Shown one piece after another: positions 8,797-16,812 of a DNA stretch of 64,000 bases. Each line of letters starts with the position of its first letter. Positions within the stretch are counted from its first letter, which is position 1. The notes below the pieces were generated by a model. That model was not told the origin of the DNA. It worked only from the letters and a program-made list of their open reading frames with translations, and made no database searches. A program made the translations under genes and the position numbers. This stretch comes from Blastococcus capsensis (lineage in GTDB: Bacteria; Actinomycetota; Actinomycetes; Mycobacteriales; Geodermatophilaceae), in contig NZ_JASNNW010000002.1 of the NCBI RefSeq assembly GCF_030165005.1, positions 372,001 to 436,000 of the forward strand, read 5' to 3'.

Positions 8797-9724
8797 CTCC
8801 TCGCTGGCCGAGCTGTCGGACAGCCTCTTCTCCGTGAGCGTCGCGCTCTACTCGGTCGCGCTGCTCGCCTTCTGCGCGCAGCTGGCCTTCGGCCGGCGGA
8901 CCACCCGGGCCCGAGAGCTGGTCGGCGCCGGCGGTGCCTCCGTCGTCGAGGAGATCCCGGCACCGGACGCCGTCCGGGGCAACCGCTGGGGGATCGCCGC
9001 GGTCGGGCTGACGGTGCTGGGTGCGCTGACGCACACCGGTGTCCTGGTGACCCGGGGGATGGCCACCGATCGGCTGCCCTGGGGCAACATGTACGAGTTC
9101 GCCACGGCGGTCGTCCTCGTCGCGGTGGTCGCCTACGTGGTCCTCGCGGTCCGCTCGCCGAACCTGCGGCACATCGGCGTCTTCGTCCTCGGCCCGGCGG
9201 TCCTGGCGCTGGTCGCCATCGGCCTGGGCCTCTACACCGAGGCCGGCCCCGTCGTGGCGGCGCTCCGCTCGTCGTGGCTGGCCATCCACGTCTCCACGGC
9301 CATCCTCGGATTCGGCATCTTCATGGTCAGCGGCATCGCCAGCGTCCTGTACCTCGTGCGGTCCCGCCCCGGCGCCGACGAGGGCTCGGGCATCGTGGCG
9401 CGCCTTCCCTCGGCCGCGGCGCTGGACCGGGTCGCACACCGCACGGCGGTGCTCGGCTTCCCGATCTGGACGTTCGCGGTCATCGCCGGCGCCATCTGGG
9501 CCGAGGCGGCGTGGGGGCGCTTCTGGGGCTGGGACCCCAAGGAGACCTGGTCGTTCGTGGCGTGGGTCGTCTACGCGGCCTACCTGCACGCGCGGACGAC
9601 GGCGGGCTGGCGGGGCCGCCCCGCGGCGTGGGTGAACGTCGTCGGCATGGCGGTGATGATCTTCAACCTGACGTTCGTCAACCTGGTCTCCAGCGGGCTG
9701 CACAGCTACGCCGGCGTGGAGTGA
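8789..9724 (+). CDS. ccsB: Cytochrome c biogenesis protein CcsB (CcsA/ResC type)
   Basis: A 311-residue polytopic protein, partner of ResB in System II maturation. The WWD signature is clear as WGRFWGWDPKETWSF near residue 244. Conserved histidines occur in the helices on either side. GTG 8789 lies 8 bases inside resB and gives the expected short N-terminus before the first helix. The gene ends GTGA at 9721-9724. Confidence 0.95.
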   Translation: MTDSSLAELSDSLFSVSVALYSVALLAFCAQLAFGRRTTRARELVGAGGASVVEEIPAPDAVRGNRWGIAAVGLTVLGALTHTGVLVTRGMATDRLPWGNMYEFATAVVLVAVVAYVVLAVRSPNLRHIGVFVLGPAVLALVAIGLGLYTEAGPVVAALRSSWLAIHVSTAILGFGIFMVSGIASVLYLVRSRPGADEGSGIVARLPSAAALDRVAHRTAVLGFPIWTFAVIAGAIWAEAAWGRFWGWDPKETWSFVAWVVYAAYLHARTTAGWRGRPAAWVNVVGMAVMIFNLTFVNLVSSGLHSYAGVE

Positions 9725-9855
9725 CCCCGCGGCCGTACCCCGTGCGGGCGGGATCGGGTGCCGGGACGGTGACCGACGTCGGAGCCGCGTGCTTCCATGC
9801 CCCCATGGAACTGACGAGCAGGGCGCGCATCCGCCGGGAGGCGCGACGTGGGTAG
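9721..9855 (+). other. Bridging mini-ORF after ccsB (44 aa)
   Basis: GTG 9721 overlaps the ccsB stop and the frame runs to TAG 9853-9855, just past the GTG (9848) of the next gene. It again spans a whole junction. A small hairpin CCATG-CCCC-CATGG sits at about 9796-9809. No peptide similarity to the other bridging frames was seen, so this case is weaker. Confidence 0.25.
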
Positions 9856-10120
9856 GCACTCGGCCGCCGACGGGGAGTCGTCGCATCCGCTGGTCGTGGC
9901 GGCGCTCGCCGGCCGCGCGGGGGATGGCGACGGCGCCCACCGCGGCGACGTGCGGGCCGCGGGCGAGGAAGGCGAGGTCGGCTGGCCCGGGCCCCCCGCC
10001 CGCGAGGGCGGCGGCCTGGGCTGGCCCGGCGGCGACCAGACGCAGACCCAGGACCGGGCCGCGGCCGCGCCGCCGCGCCGCGGCTGGCGACGGCTGTTCG
10101 GCGCCGCACCCGCCGCCTGA
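9848..10120 (+). CDS. Small MGRHS-type hypothetical protein
   Basis: A 90-residue, charged, glycine- and alanine-rich protein beginning MGRHSAADG. Short proteins with this start commonly sit after cytochrome c biogenesis genes in Actinobacteria, which is the main support for it being real. A GGGAGG box lies 5-10 bases before GTG 9848. There is no membrane segment and no recognisable fold; it looks mostly disordered. It converges with the next gene, leaving 13 bases between the stops. Confidence 0.65.
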   Translation: MGRHSAADGESSHPLVVAALAGRAGDGDGAHRGDVRAAGEEGEVGWPGPPAREGGGLGWPGGDQTQTQDRAAAAPPRRGWRRLFGAAPAA

Positions 10121-10133
10121 GCTCAGACCGGCG

Positions 10134-10346
10134 TCAGGCGGGGGACCCGTCGTCCCGCCGAGCCCGGCGCTCGAGCTCCCGGAGGAACTCCGGGTCGTCG
10201 TCGGGCGCGACGAAGCGCACCGGTCCACGCGGCCGCTGCGGGCGCCGGTCGGGGCGGGTGCGCCCCTCCGGCCCGGAGTTCGCCGCGGCGCGGACCACCA
10301 GGGCCACCACCACGACCGCCATCACGAGCACCACCAGGAACACCAC
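10134..10346 (-). CDS. Small single-pass membrane protein (70 aa)
   Basis: Begins VVFLVVLVMAVVVVALVV, a single N-terminal hydrophobic helix, followed by a basic stretch and PEFLRELERRARRDD at the C-terminus. The frame extends further upstream without protein-like sequence, so I place the start at GTG 10346, just after a GAGGGGG box. Function unknown. It diverges from the Lrp/AsnC regulator. Confidence 0.6.
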   Translation of the reverse strand: MVFLVVLVMAVVVVALVVRAAANSGPEGRTRPDRRPQRPRGPVRFVAPDDDPEFLRELERRARRDDGSPA

Positions 10347-10452
10347 GCGCCCACCCCCTCGTCGGCCACCAGCGTACGTCCGCGGCGATACTCGGTGCCG
10401 AGGGTCGGACGAGCCCCCCTCGGGGACAGGACGGAGAACTCCCATCGACGCC

Positions 10453-10881
10453 GTGGACCGGCAGCTGATCGACCTGCTGCGCGCCAACGGCCGCGCCAGC
10501 TACGCCGAGCTCGCCCGGCAGGTCGGTCTCTCCTCACCCGCCGTCCACGAGCGTGTCGGGAAGCTGGAGGCGGCGGGGGTCATCACCGGCTACCGCGCCG
10601 TCGTCGACCCGGCGGCGGTGGGGCTGATGGTCACCGCTCTGGTGAGCGTCATCGAGAGCGACGCGGTCGACGATCCCGACGTCCAGGAGGAGCTGCGGGC
10701 GCTGCCCGTCGTCGAGGACTGCTGGCGGGTGGCCGGGAGCGAGGGCTACGTGCTCAAGGTGCGGGTGACCGACATCCCGGCACTGGAACGCACCATCGAC
10801 GCGTTGAACCGGATCAGAGGGGTTGCACGCACGAGGACGACGGTCGTTCTCTCGACCAAGTGGGAGGGCCGTCATGGCTGA
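10453..10881 (+). CDS. Lrp/AsnC family transcriptional regulator
   Basis: About 142 residues. An N-terminal winged helix-turn-helix (DRQLIDLLRANGRASYAEL, recognition helix VGLSSPAVHERVGKLEAAG) is followed by the RAM ligand/oligomer domain (GYVLKVRVTDIPALERTI). GTG 10453 is the only canonical in-frame start near the domain edge but lacks a well-spaced ribosome site. An ATC at 10444 sits 7 bases after GGAG and would give the family's usual start (IDAVDRQLI), so it is a possible non-canonical start. It overlaps the DUF4229 gene by 8 bases. Confidence 0.88.
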   Translation: MDRQLIDLLRANGRASYAELARQVGLSSPAVHERVGKLEAAGVITGYRAVVDPAAVGLMVTALVSVIESDAVDDPDVQEELRALPVVEDCWRVAGSEGYVLKVRVTDIPALERTIDALNRIRGVARTRTTVVLSTKWEGRHG

Positions 10882-11200
10882 GCAGGACCAGACCGCCGCC
10901 GGAGCACCGGTGGGACCTGCGGGCGGCGCACCGACGCCGCCCCGGATCGCTCCCTGGGTGGTGATCTACACGGTCGGCCGGTTCGCGATCGCGGCCGCGC
11001 TGGTCCTCATCCTGTGGTGGGCCGGCCTCCCCGGGTTCCCGGGGCTGCTCTTCGGACTGCTGCTGTCGATCCCCGTGTCCTACCTGCTGCTGCGGCCCTC
11101 GCGCGACCGGCTGACCGAGGCGCTCGCCGCCCGGAGCACGGCGCGCCGCGCCGCGAAGGAGGACCTGCGCAACCGGCTCAGCGGCGACGCGACGCCGTAG
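10874..11200 (+). CDS. DUF4229 family membrane protein
   Basis: A 108-residue protein with a soluble Ala/Pro-rich N-terminus, two adjacent hydrophobic helices (about residues 33-75) and a charged C-terminal helix (ARRAAKEDLRNRL). This layout and the position beside menA match DUF4229 proteins of Actinobacteria, whose function is unknown. ATG 10874 has GGGAGG 5-10 bases upstream. It converges on menA with only 6 bases between the stops. Confidence 0.75.
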   Translation: MAEQDQTAAGAPVGPAGGAPTPPRIAPWVVIYTVGRFAIAAALVLILWWAGLPGFPGLLFGLLLSIPVSYLLLRPSRDRLTEALAARSTARRAAKEDLRNRLSGDATP

Positions 11201-11206
11201 CCGCGC

Positions 11207-12076
11207 TCAGCTCAACGCCAGCCCCAGGCCGAGCAGTACGCCGCTGACCAGCGTCAGCAGGCCGGTGGACGCCAGCACCCCGATCAGCGCCGGGCCGCGG
11301 CCGCCGGAGAGCACGGTCCGGACCGGCGCCAGTGCCAGCGGCGCCGCGGCCAGGCCCAGCAGCGCCCACGGCCGGGAGACGCCGACCGCCGCGATCACCA
11401 GGAAGGGCACCGCCAGCAGCGCCGCGAACGCCACCCGGGTGGCGCGGTCGCCCAGCAGCACGGCCAGCGTGCGCTTGCCCACCCGGCCGTCGCCCTCGAT
11501 GTCGCGCAGGTTGTTCACGACCAGGATCGCCACGATGAGCAGCCCGATCGGCACCGAGACCGCGAACGCCAGGCCCGGCAGGGTGCCGGTCTGCACGAAC
11601 GTCGTCCCGACGACGGCCACCGGGCCGAAGAAGACGAAGACGAAGACCTCGCCGAGTGCCCGGTAGCCGTAGGGGAGCGGCCCGCCGGTGTAGGTCCACG
11701 CCGCGGCCATGCAGACCGCCCCGACGGCGACCAGCCACCAGCTGGACAGCGCGGCCAGCGCCAGCCCGGCCACCCCGGCGACGGCGAAGGACGCGAGCGC
11801 GGCGACGAGCACCTGCCGCGGGGGAGCGGCGCCGGAGCCGACCAGCCGCATCGGGCCGACCCGGTCGGCGTCGGTGCCGCGCTTGCCGTCGGAGTGGTCG
11901 TTGGCGTAGTTCACCGCCACCTGCAGCGCCAGCGCGACGAGCAGGGCCAGCAGCGCGGGAACCAGCCGGAAGCCGTCGAGCGCGACGGCCGCACCGGTGC
12001 CCACGAGCACCGGCGCCAGGGCGGCGGGGAGCGTGCGCGGGCGGGCGCCGGCCAGCCACTGGGCGGGGGTGGCCAT
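11207..12076 (-). CDS. menA: 1,4-dihydroxy-2-naphthoate polyprenyltransferase
   Basis: A 289-residue UbiA-family integral membrane enzyme that attaches the polyprenyl chain to dihydroxynaphthoate, giving demethylmenaquinone. The prenyl-diphosphate-binding motif is seen as NYANDHSDGKRGTD near residue 55, and the second Asp motif as NNLRDIEGDGRVGKRTLA near 190. Eight or nine hydrophobic helices can be drawn. ATG 12076 lies 2 bases after the menE stop, so the two form an operon. Confidence 0.96.
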   Translation of the reverse strand: MATPAQWLAGARPRTLPAALAPVLVGTGAAVALDGFRLVPALLALLVALALQVAVNYANDHSDGKRGTDADRVGPMRLVGSGAAPPRQVLVAALASFAVAGVAGLALAALSSWWLVAVGAVCMAAAWTYTGGPLPYGYRALGEVFVFVFFGPVAVVGTTFVQTGTLPGLAFAVSVPIGLLIVAILVVNNLRDIEGDGRVGKRTLAVLLGDRATRVAFAALLAVPFLVIAAVGVSRPWALLGLAAAPLALAPVRTVLSGGRGPALIGVLASTGLLTLVSGVLLGLGLALS

Positions 12077-12078
12077 GG

Positions 12079-13302
12079 TCAGGAGGCTCCCGGGGAGATC
12101 GATGCGGCGACCGCGCGGCGATCGGGCTTGCCGGTGTGCAGGGTCGGGACGGCGGGGACCGTGTGCAGCTCCCGGGGCGCGGCCGGCGCACCCAGGCGTT
12201 CGGTGACCCACGGGCGGAGGACGGCGAGCCGCGGCGTCGCCCCGGGTGCCGGGACGACGGCGGCCACGACGCGCTGCCCCCACTCGGCGTCGGGGCGGCC
12301 GAAGACCACGGCGTCGGACACGTCGGGGTGCTCGCGGAGCGCGGCCTCGACGGCGGCGGGAGCCACGTTCACCCCGCCGCTGATCACGACGTCGTCGAGC
12401 CGGCCGTACACGGTGAGCCGGCCGTCGGCGTCGAGCGCGCCGGCGTCCCGGGTCCGGAACCAGCCGTCGGCGAACGCCGCCGCGGTGGCGACCGGATCGC
12501 CGCGGTAGCCCAGCGCCAGCGTCGGTCCGGAGAGCTCGATCTCCCCACCGCCGGGTCCTGCGGGCTCCCCACCGCCGGGTCCTGCGGGCTCCCCACCGCC
12601 GGGTCCTGCGGGCTCCCCACCGCCGGGTCCTGCGGGGCCGTCCTTCCCCACCCGGACGCCCACGCCCTCCAGCGGCCGGCCGTCGTAGACGCAGCCACCT
12701 GCGGTCTCGGTCATCCCGTAGGTGGTCACGACGGCGACCCCCTCGGCGCGGGCGCGGGCCAGCAGCGCCGGGTCGGTCGCCGCACCCCCGACGAGGATCG
12801 CGTCGAAGGCGCACAGCGCCTCGGGCTCCACGCCGAGGTAGCGGCGCAGCTGCGTGGGCACCATCGCGGTGTAGCGGCGGTCGCCGGCCGGCATGCGCGC
12901 CACTGCCTCGGTCAGGGTGCCGTCCGTCGCCAGCCGGGTGACCGGCCGGCCGGCGACCGCGCTGCGGCACACCACCTGGAGGCCGGCGATCGCGGACACC
13001 GGCAGCGCGAGCAGCCAGCTGCCGGGGCCGCCGAGGTGGTGGTGCGTCGCGGTCGCCGAGGCGCGCAGGGCTCCGGCCGACAGCAGCACGCCGTGGCCGC
13101 CGCCCGTGGAACCGGAGGTGACGACGACCAGGTCGGCGCCCGGTTCCAGCGGCTCGCCCGGCCGGAGCGCGGCGCGGGCGGTGCCGGCCACGGCCGCGGG
13201 GCCGGAGGGGAGGACGGCGAGGGGCCGCACGCCGTCGAGTGCGGCGTGGACGTCGTCGTCGGCGAGCTCGGCCGCGGGCACGAGGGTGAGGTACCGGGCC
13301 AC
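12079..13302 (-). CDS. menE: o-Succinylbenzoate-CoA ligase
   Basis: A 407-residue adenylate-forming enzyme that activates o-succinylbenzoate with CoA. Motifs: VVVTSGSTGGGHG (P-loop, about 60-72), TTYGMTETAGG (A5, about 194), GWFRTRDAG (A7), GRLDDVVISGG (A8), and the catalytic lysine in LHTGKPDRR near the end. Just after A5 the protein carries four exact tandem copies of PAGPGGGE (see the repeat at 12541-12636), which replace the usual short loop. GTG 13302 lies 8 bases after a TAGGCT -10 box, so the transcript is probably leaderless. Confidence 0.95.
   Translation of the reverse strand: MARYLTLVPAAELADDDVHAALDGVRPLAVLPSGPAAVAGTARAALRPGEPLEPGADLVVVTSGSTGGGHGVLLSAGALRASATATHHHLGGPGSWLLALPVSAIAGLQVVCRSAVAGRPVTRLATDGTLTEAVARMPAGDRRYTAMVPTQLRRYLGVEPEALCAFDAILVGGAATDPALLARARAEGVAVVTTYGMTETAGGCVYDGRPLEGVGVRVGKDGPAGPGGGEPAGPGGGEPAGPGGGEPAGPGGGEIELSGPTLALGYRGDPVATAAAFADGWFRTRDAGALDADGRLTVYGRLDDVVISGGVNVAPAAVEAALREHPDVSDAVVFGRPDAEWGQRVVAAVVPAPGATPRLAVLRPWVTERLGAPAAPRELHTVPAVPTLHTGKPDRRAVAASISPGAS
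12541..12636 (-). repeat. Four exact 24-bp tandem repeats inside menE
   Basis: Units at 12541-12564, 12565-12588, 12589-12612 and 12613-12636 are identical. Read on the minus strand each adds the octapeptide PAGPGGGE. The unit length keeps frame, so copy number can change without breaking menE. The insert lies on a surface loop between motif A5 and the GEIELSGPTLALGYRG strand. Confidence 0.95.
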
Positions 13303-13395
13303 GGCGCGCCAGCCTACGTCGGCCCTGCTGCAGGGGCCTGTCGCGAGCGTGCGAGCGGCGGAGGGCAGCGGGGTCCTTCACCTAGGCTGATCACC
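13303..13395. promoter_or_regulatory. Divergent menE/menC promoter region with facing TAGGCT boxes
   Basis: Reading plus, TAGGCT at 13383-13388 stands 7 bases before the menC GTG. Reading minus, TAGGCT (13316 down to 13311) stands 8 bases before the menE GTG. Both spacings fit leaderless transcription from a sigma-A type -10. In between lie a copy of the GAGCGTGCGAGC core (about 13345-13356) and the GGGTCCTTC motif (13371-13379), both of which recur elsewhere in the window. Confidence 0.6.
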
Positions 13396-14361
13396 GTGAC
13401 CGCCGCCCCCGCCGCCGCCCTGCCGGCGGGGATCAGCGAGCTCGCGGTCTACGAGGTGCCGTTGCGGGCCCGCTTCCGGGGCATCGACGTCCGCGACGGG
13501 GTGCTGCTGCGCGGCCCGGCGGGCTGGGGCGAGTTCTCCCCGTTCTGGGACTACGACGCGGCGGAGAGCCGCCGCTGGTGGGCGGCGGCGGTGGAGTCCG
13601 CCGTCGACGGCTGGCCCGCGCCGGTGCGCGACCGCGTGCCGGTCAACGTGACCGTGCCCGCCGTGGGCCCCGAGCGGGCACATGCGATCGTCGCCGCCTC
13701 GGGCTGCCGGACGGCGAAGGTGAAGGTCGCCGAGCCCGGCCAGTCGCCGGCCGACGACCTGGCCCGCGTGGAGGCGGTGCGCGACGCGCTGGGTCCGTCG
13801 GGCGCGATCCGCGTGGACGCCAACGCCGCCTGGGACGTCGACACGGCGGCCACCCGCATCGGGGAGCTGGACCGGTTCGGCCTGGAGTACGTCGAGCAGC
13901 CGTGCGCGACCCTCGGCGAGCTGGTCGCGCTGCGGCGGCGGGTCGACGTGCGGATCGCGGCCGACGAGGTGGTGCGCCGCTCGCACGACCCGCTGCGGGT
14001 GGACCTGCGCGAGGCCTGCGACGTCGTCGTCCTCAAGGTGCAGCCGCTGGGCGGGGTGCGTGCGGCGCTGCGGGTCGCCGAGGCGCACGGCCTGCCCTGC
14101 GTCGTCTCCTCGGCGCTGGAGTCCTCGGTCGGCATCGCCGCCGGCGTCGCGCTGGCCGCCGCGCTGCCCGAGCTGCCGTTCGCCTGTGGCCTGGCCACCG
14201 TGGCGTTGTTCACCCACGACGTGAGCAGCGCCCCGCTGCTGCCGGTCGACGGCGCGCTGCCGGTCGGCCGGCCCGACCCCGACCGGATCGCCGCGGTGAC
14301 CGCCGGCGAGCAGACCGCCGCCCGGTGGCGGACCCGGATCGACGAGGTGCTCAGCGCGTGA
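13396..14361 (+). CDS. menC: o-Succinylbenzoate synthase
   Basis: A 321-residue enolase-superfamily dehydratase that turns SHCHC into o-succinylbenzoate. Motifs in order: the KVKVA catalytic lysine pair near residue 107, DANAAW (metal Asp), EYVEQP (metal Glu), AADEVV (metal Asp), and VLKVQPLGG (second catalytic lysine). It starts at GTG 13396 behind a TAGGCT box. The stop overlaps menD by 4 bases. Confidence 0.95.
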   Translation: MTAAPAAALPAGISELAVYEVPLRARFRGIDVRDGVLLRGPAGWGEFSPFWDYDAAESRRWWAAAVESAVDGWPAPVRDRVPVNVTVPAVGPERAHAIVAASGCRTAKVKVAEPGQSPADDLARVEAVRDALGPSGAIRVDANAAWDVDTAATRIGELDRFGLEYVEQPCATLGELVALRRRVDVRIAADEVVRRSHDPLRVDLREACDVVVLKVQPLGGVRAALRVAEAHGLPCVVSSALESSVGIAAGVALAAALPELPFACGLATVALFTHDVSSAPLLPVDGALPVGRPDPDRIAAVTAGEQTAARWRTRIDEVLSA

Positions 14362-16034
14362 ACCCCGCCACCGCCTTCGCGCGGGTGCTGGTGGACGAGC
14401 TGGTCCGCGGCGGGGTCACCGACGCCGTCCTCTCGCCCGGCTCCCGGTCCGCGCCGGTCGCGCTGGCCCTGGCCGCCGCCGAGCGCGACGGCCGGCTGCG
14501 GCTCCACGTGCGGATCGACGAGCGCACCGCGGCCTTCCTCGCGCTCGGGCTGGCGAAGGCGTCGGGCCGGCCGGTGCCCGTGCTCACCACCTCGGGCACG
14601 GCGACCGCCCACCTGCACGCGGCCGTCCTGGAGGCCGACGCGAGCGGGGTGCCGCTGCTGGCGCTCACCGCCGACCGGCCCCCCGAACTGCGCGCCACCG
14701 GCGCCAACCAGACGATCGAGCAGGCCGGCCTCTACGGCGCCGCGGTGCGCTGGGCGGCCGACGTCGGCGTCCCCGAGACCGGGCGCCCGGCCGAGCAGAA
14801 CCGGTACTGGCGTTCGCTGGTCGCCAAGGCGCTCACCCTGGCCACCGGGGCGCTGTCCGGGGACCCGGGCCCCGTCCAGCTGAACCTCGCGCTGCGCGAA
14901 CCGCTGCTGCCCGACGACGAGGCGGGGCTCGCCGGCCCCTGGACCGGGCGGGCGGACGGCGGGCCGTGGACCGCGGCCGTGCGCCCTCCTACACCGACGC
15001 CCGGCTCCGCCGGTGTACCGCGCACGCTGGTGGTGGCCGGTGACGCGCCTCCCGCGCTCGGCCGGGCAGCCGCGGAGCTCGCCACCGCGGCGGGCTGGCC
15101 CGTGGTCGCCGAGCCCTCCAGCGGCGCCTGGTCGGCCGCCCTCCGCGGCGGGGTGCTCCTGCTCGGGGCCCCGGACTGGCTGGGCGCGCACCGGCCCGAG
15201 CGGGTGCTGGTGGTGGGCCGCCCGACGCTGTCCCGGCCGGTCAACGCGCTGCTCGCCCACCCCGCGGTGCGCGTGGAGACCGTGGCCGCCTCGCCCCGGT
15301 GGGCCGACGCCGTCCGCAGCAGCGGGCTCGTCTCGCTGGGGCTTCCCGCGGCGGCTGAGCCGGACCCTGGATGGGCCGGGGCCTGGTGGGCGGCGTCCAC
15401 GGCGGTCGGCTCGGCGGTCGACGCGCTGCTCGACAGCGCGCCCGTGCTGACCGCCGCCCGGCTGGCCCGTGACGTGGTGGCCGCCCTGCCCACCGGGGCA
15501 CTGTTCGTGCTCGGCTCGTCCACGCCGGTGCGCGACGTCGACCGGCTGGCCGTGCCGCGCGGCGACGTGGCGGTGCTGGCCAACCGGGGAGTGGCGGGCA
15601 TCGACGGCACGATCTCGACGGCGGTCGGTGCGGCCCTGGTGCACGAGGGGCCGGCGTTCGCGCTGATGGGCGACCTGACGCTCCTGCACGACCTCACCGG
15701 TCTGCTGCTCGGTGCCGGGGAGGCGCAGCCGGACCTCACCGTCGTCGTGCCCGACAACGACGGCGGCGGGATCTTCGCCCAGCTCGAGCCGGGTCAGGAC
15801 CGCTACGCCGCGGACTACCGGCGGGTCTTCGGCACCCCGCACGGGCGGGACCTGGTGGCCGTGGCGCAGTCGCTCGGCTGGGCGGCGTCCCGGGTCACGG
15901 CGGCCGACGAGCTGCCGGCCGCGCTCGCCCTCGGTGGGCCGCGGGTCGTGGTGGTCGGCACCGACCAGCGCGCCGAGGCGGCACTGGCCGGCCGGATCCG
16001 CGACGCCGCGATCGGCGCTCTCGCCGCCGGTTAG
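14358..16034 (+). CDS. menD: SEPHCHC synthase
   Basis: A 558-residue thiamine-diphosphate enzyme that adds a succinic semialdehyde unit from 2-oxoglutarate to isochorismate. Visible are the SPGSRSAPVALAL entry motif near residue 25, the LTTSGTATAHLHAAV glutamine/glutamate region, LTADRPPELR, and the C-terminal ThDP motif GDLTLLHD with VVPDNDGGGIF near 455. GTG 14358 is within the menC stop. Its TAG at 16032-16034 abuts the left arm of the palindromic element that follows. Confidence 0.96.
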   Translation: MNPATAFARVLVDELVRGGVTDAVLSPGSRSAPVALALAAAERDGRLRLHVRIDERTAAFLALGLAKASGRPVPVLTTSGTATAHLHAAVLEADASGVPLLALTADRPPELRATGANQTIEQAGLYGAAVRWAADVGVPETGRPAEQNRYWRSLVAKALTLATGALSGDPGPVQLNLALREPLLPDDEAGLAGPWTGRADGGPWTAAVRPPTPTPGSAGVPRTLVVAGDAPPALGRAAAELATAAGWPVVAEPSSGAWSAALRGGVLLLGAPDWLGAHRPERVLVVGRPTLSRPVNALLAHPAVRVETVAASPRWADAVRSSGLVSLGLPAAAEPDPGWAGAWWAASTAVGSAVDALLDSAPVLTAARLARDVVAALPTGALFVLGSSTPVRDVDRLAVPRGDVAVLANRGVAGIDGTISTAVGAALVHEGPAFALMGDLTLLHDLTGLLLGAGEAQPDLTVVVPDNDGGGIFAQLEPGQDRYAADYRRVFGTPHGRDLVAVAQSLGWAASRVTAADELPAALALGGPRVVVVGTDQRAEAALAGRIRDAAIGALAAG

Positions 16035-16358
16035 GTTCGGCAGCAAGGGGCGATCCGGTGGGTAATTCTCAACCCGGAACATGCTCCCGGAGCGGCCGCC
16101 CTGGGCCTGCGGTGGCCCTGATCCGCAGGCTGGCGCCGGTCTCTCCGCTGTGAAGCGCCCGCTCGAGACGACGCCTGGGCGGGTTGAGCCGGACTACCGG
16201 ATGTGGAGCCGGGCCAGGACGCGGCTCCACATCCGGTGGACCGGCCTGACCTCTCGCCAGAGCGGGCCGGCAACGAACAACCGGGCCGCTGTCCCGGTCG
16301 AGCGGGCATCCGTGGGCGGTGGGTTGCTTCTCGCCCGTTTCACCCCTTGCTGCCGAAC
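16035..16358. mobile_element. Candidate 324-bp MITE-like palindromic element with 16-bp terminal inverted repeats
   Basis: The arms gttcggcagcaagggg (16035-16050) and its exact reverse complement (16343-16358) bound a non-coding segment full of further hairpins: GCCTGCGG/CCGCAGGC (16105-16112 with 16123-16130), an 8-bp ctcaaccc/gggttgag pair, and the strong stem at 16197-16236. Flanks carry an imperfect direct repeat (CGCCGCCGGTTA on the left, CGCCTCCGGTTGA on the right). No protein-coding frame is convincing. It could be a non-autonomous transposon, a structured RNA, or an elaborate terminator for menD. Nothing else is recognised up to 16478. Confidence 0.5.
16197..16236. repeat. 15-bp perfect stem-loop at the centre of the palindromic element
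   Basis: CCGGATGTGGAGCCG (16197-16211) pairs perfectly with CGGCTCCACATCCGG (16222-16236) across a 10-base loop. It sits near the middle of the larger inverted repeat. There is no T-tract after it, so it is not a classical intrinsic terminator, though stem-only terminators occur in Actinobacteria. Confidence 0.85.
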
Positions 16359-16478
16359 TCGCCTCCGGTTGAGGTCGGCCTCCTGACCGCGCCACCGCAC
16401 GATGCGAGGACCCGGACGGGTGGTGCACGGCCCGGCCGGGTTGCCGTCGTCCGGTGTCCGGGGCCAGCGTCCTGACCC

Positions 16479-16802
16479 GTGGTGGACGAATTCCGAATCG
16501 GCCGGCCGCCGCGCCTCAGCCGGCCCGTCGCGGTTGCATACCTGACACTCGTGGGCCTGATGTACGGCAGTTGCGCCGCCGGCGTGGTCCTCGCCCTGCT
16601 GACCGGCCGGACCTCGTGGCGGACCGGCAACCCGTGGCTGGCGCTCCCCGTCCTCGGGGTGATCGCCCTGGTGTGGACCGTCCTCGTGCTCGTCGATTCT
16701 CAGCTGCATCCTGGGCGGAGCCTCGCGTCCAGGCCGCTGCGCCCGCTCGTCCTGCTCTATGGCGGCGAGGTGCCGACCGCCTGGCGTTCGGTACGTCGCT
16801 GA
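16479..16802 (+). CDS. Small two-helix membrane protein (107 aa)
   Basis: Begins VVDEFRIGRPPRLSRP, then two hydrophobic segments (about residues 17-42 and 52-72), and ends in a basic tail (EVPTAWRSVRR). There is no recognisable family. GTG 16479 has no strong ribosome site. It converges on menF with 10 bases between the stops. Confidence 0.5.
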   Translation: MVDEFRIGRPPRLSRPVAVAYLTLVGLMYGSCAAGVVLALLTGRTSWRTGNPWLALPVLGVIALVWTVLVLVDSQLHPGRSLASRPLRPLVLLYGGEVPTAWRSVRR

Positions 16803-16812
16803 GCGCCGTGCA

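Noticed and set aside
10258-10452. Upstream ATG (10258) as start of the Lrp/AsnC regulator
   Set aside because: The added residues are Thr/Arg low complexity and overlap the divergent small gene; the family starts at the DRQLIDLL helix.
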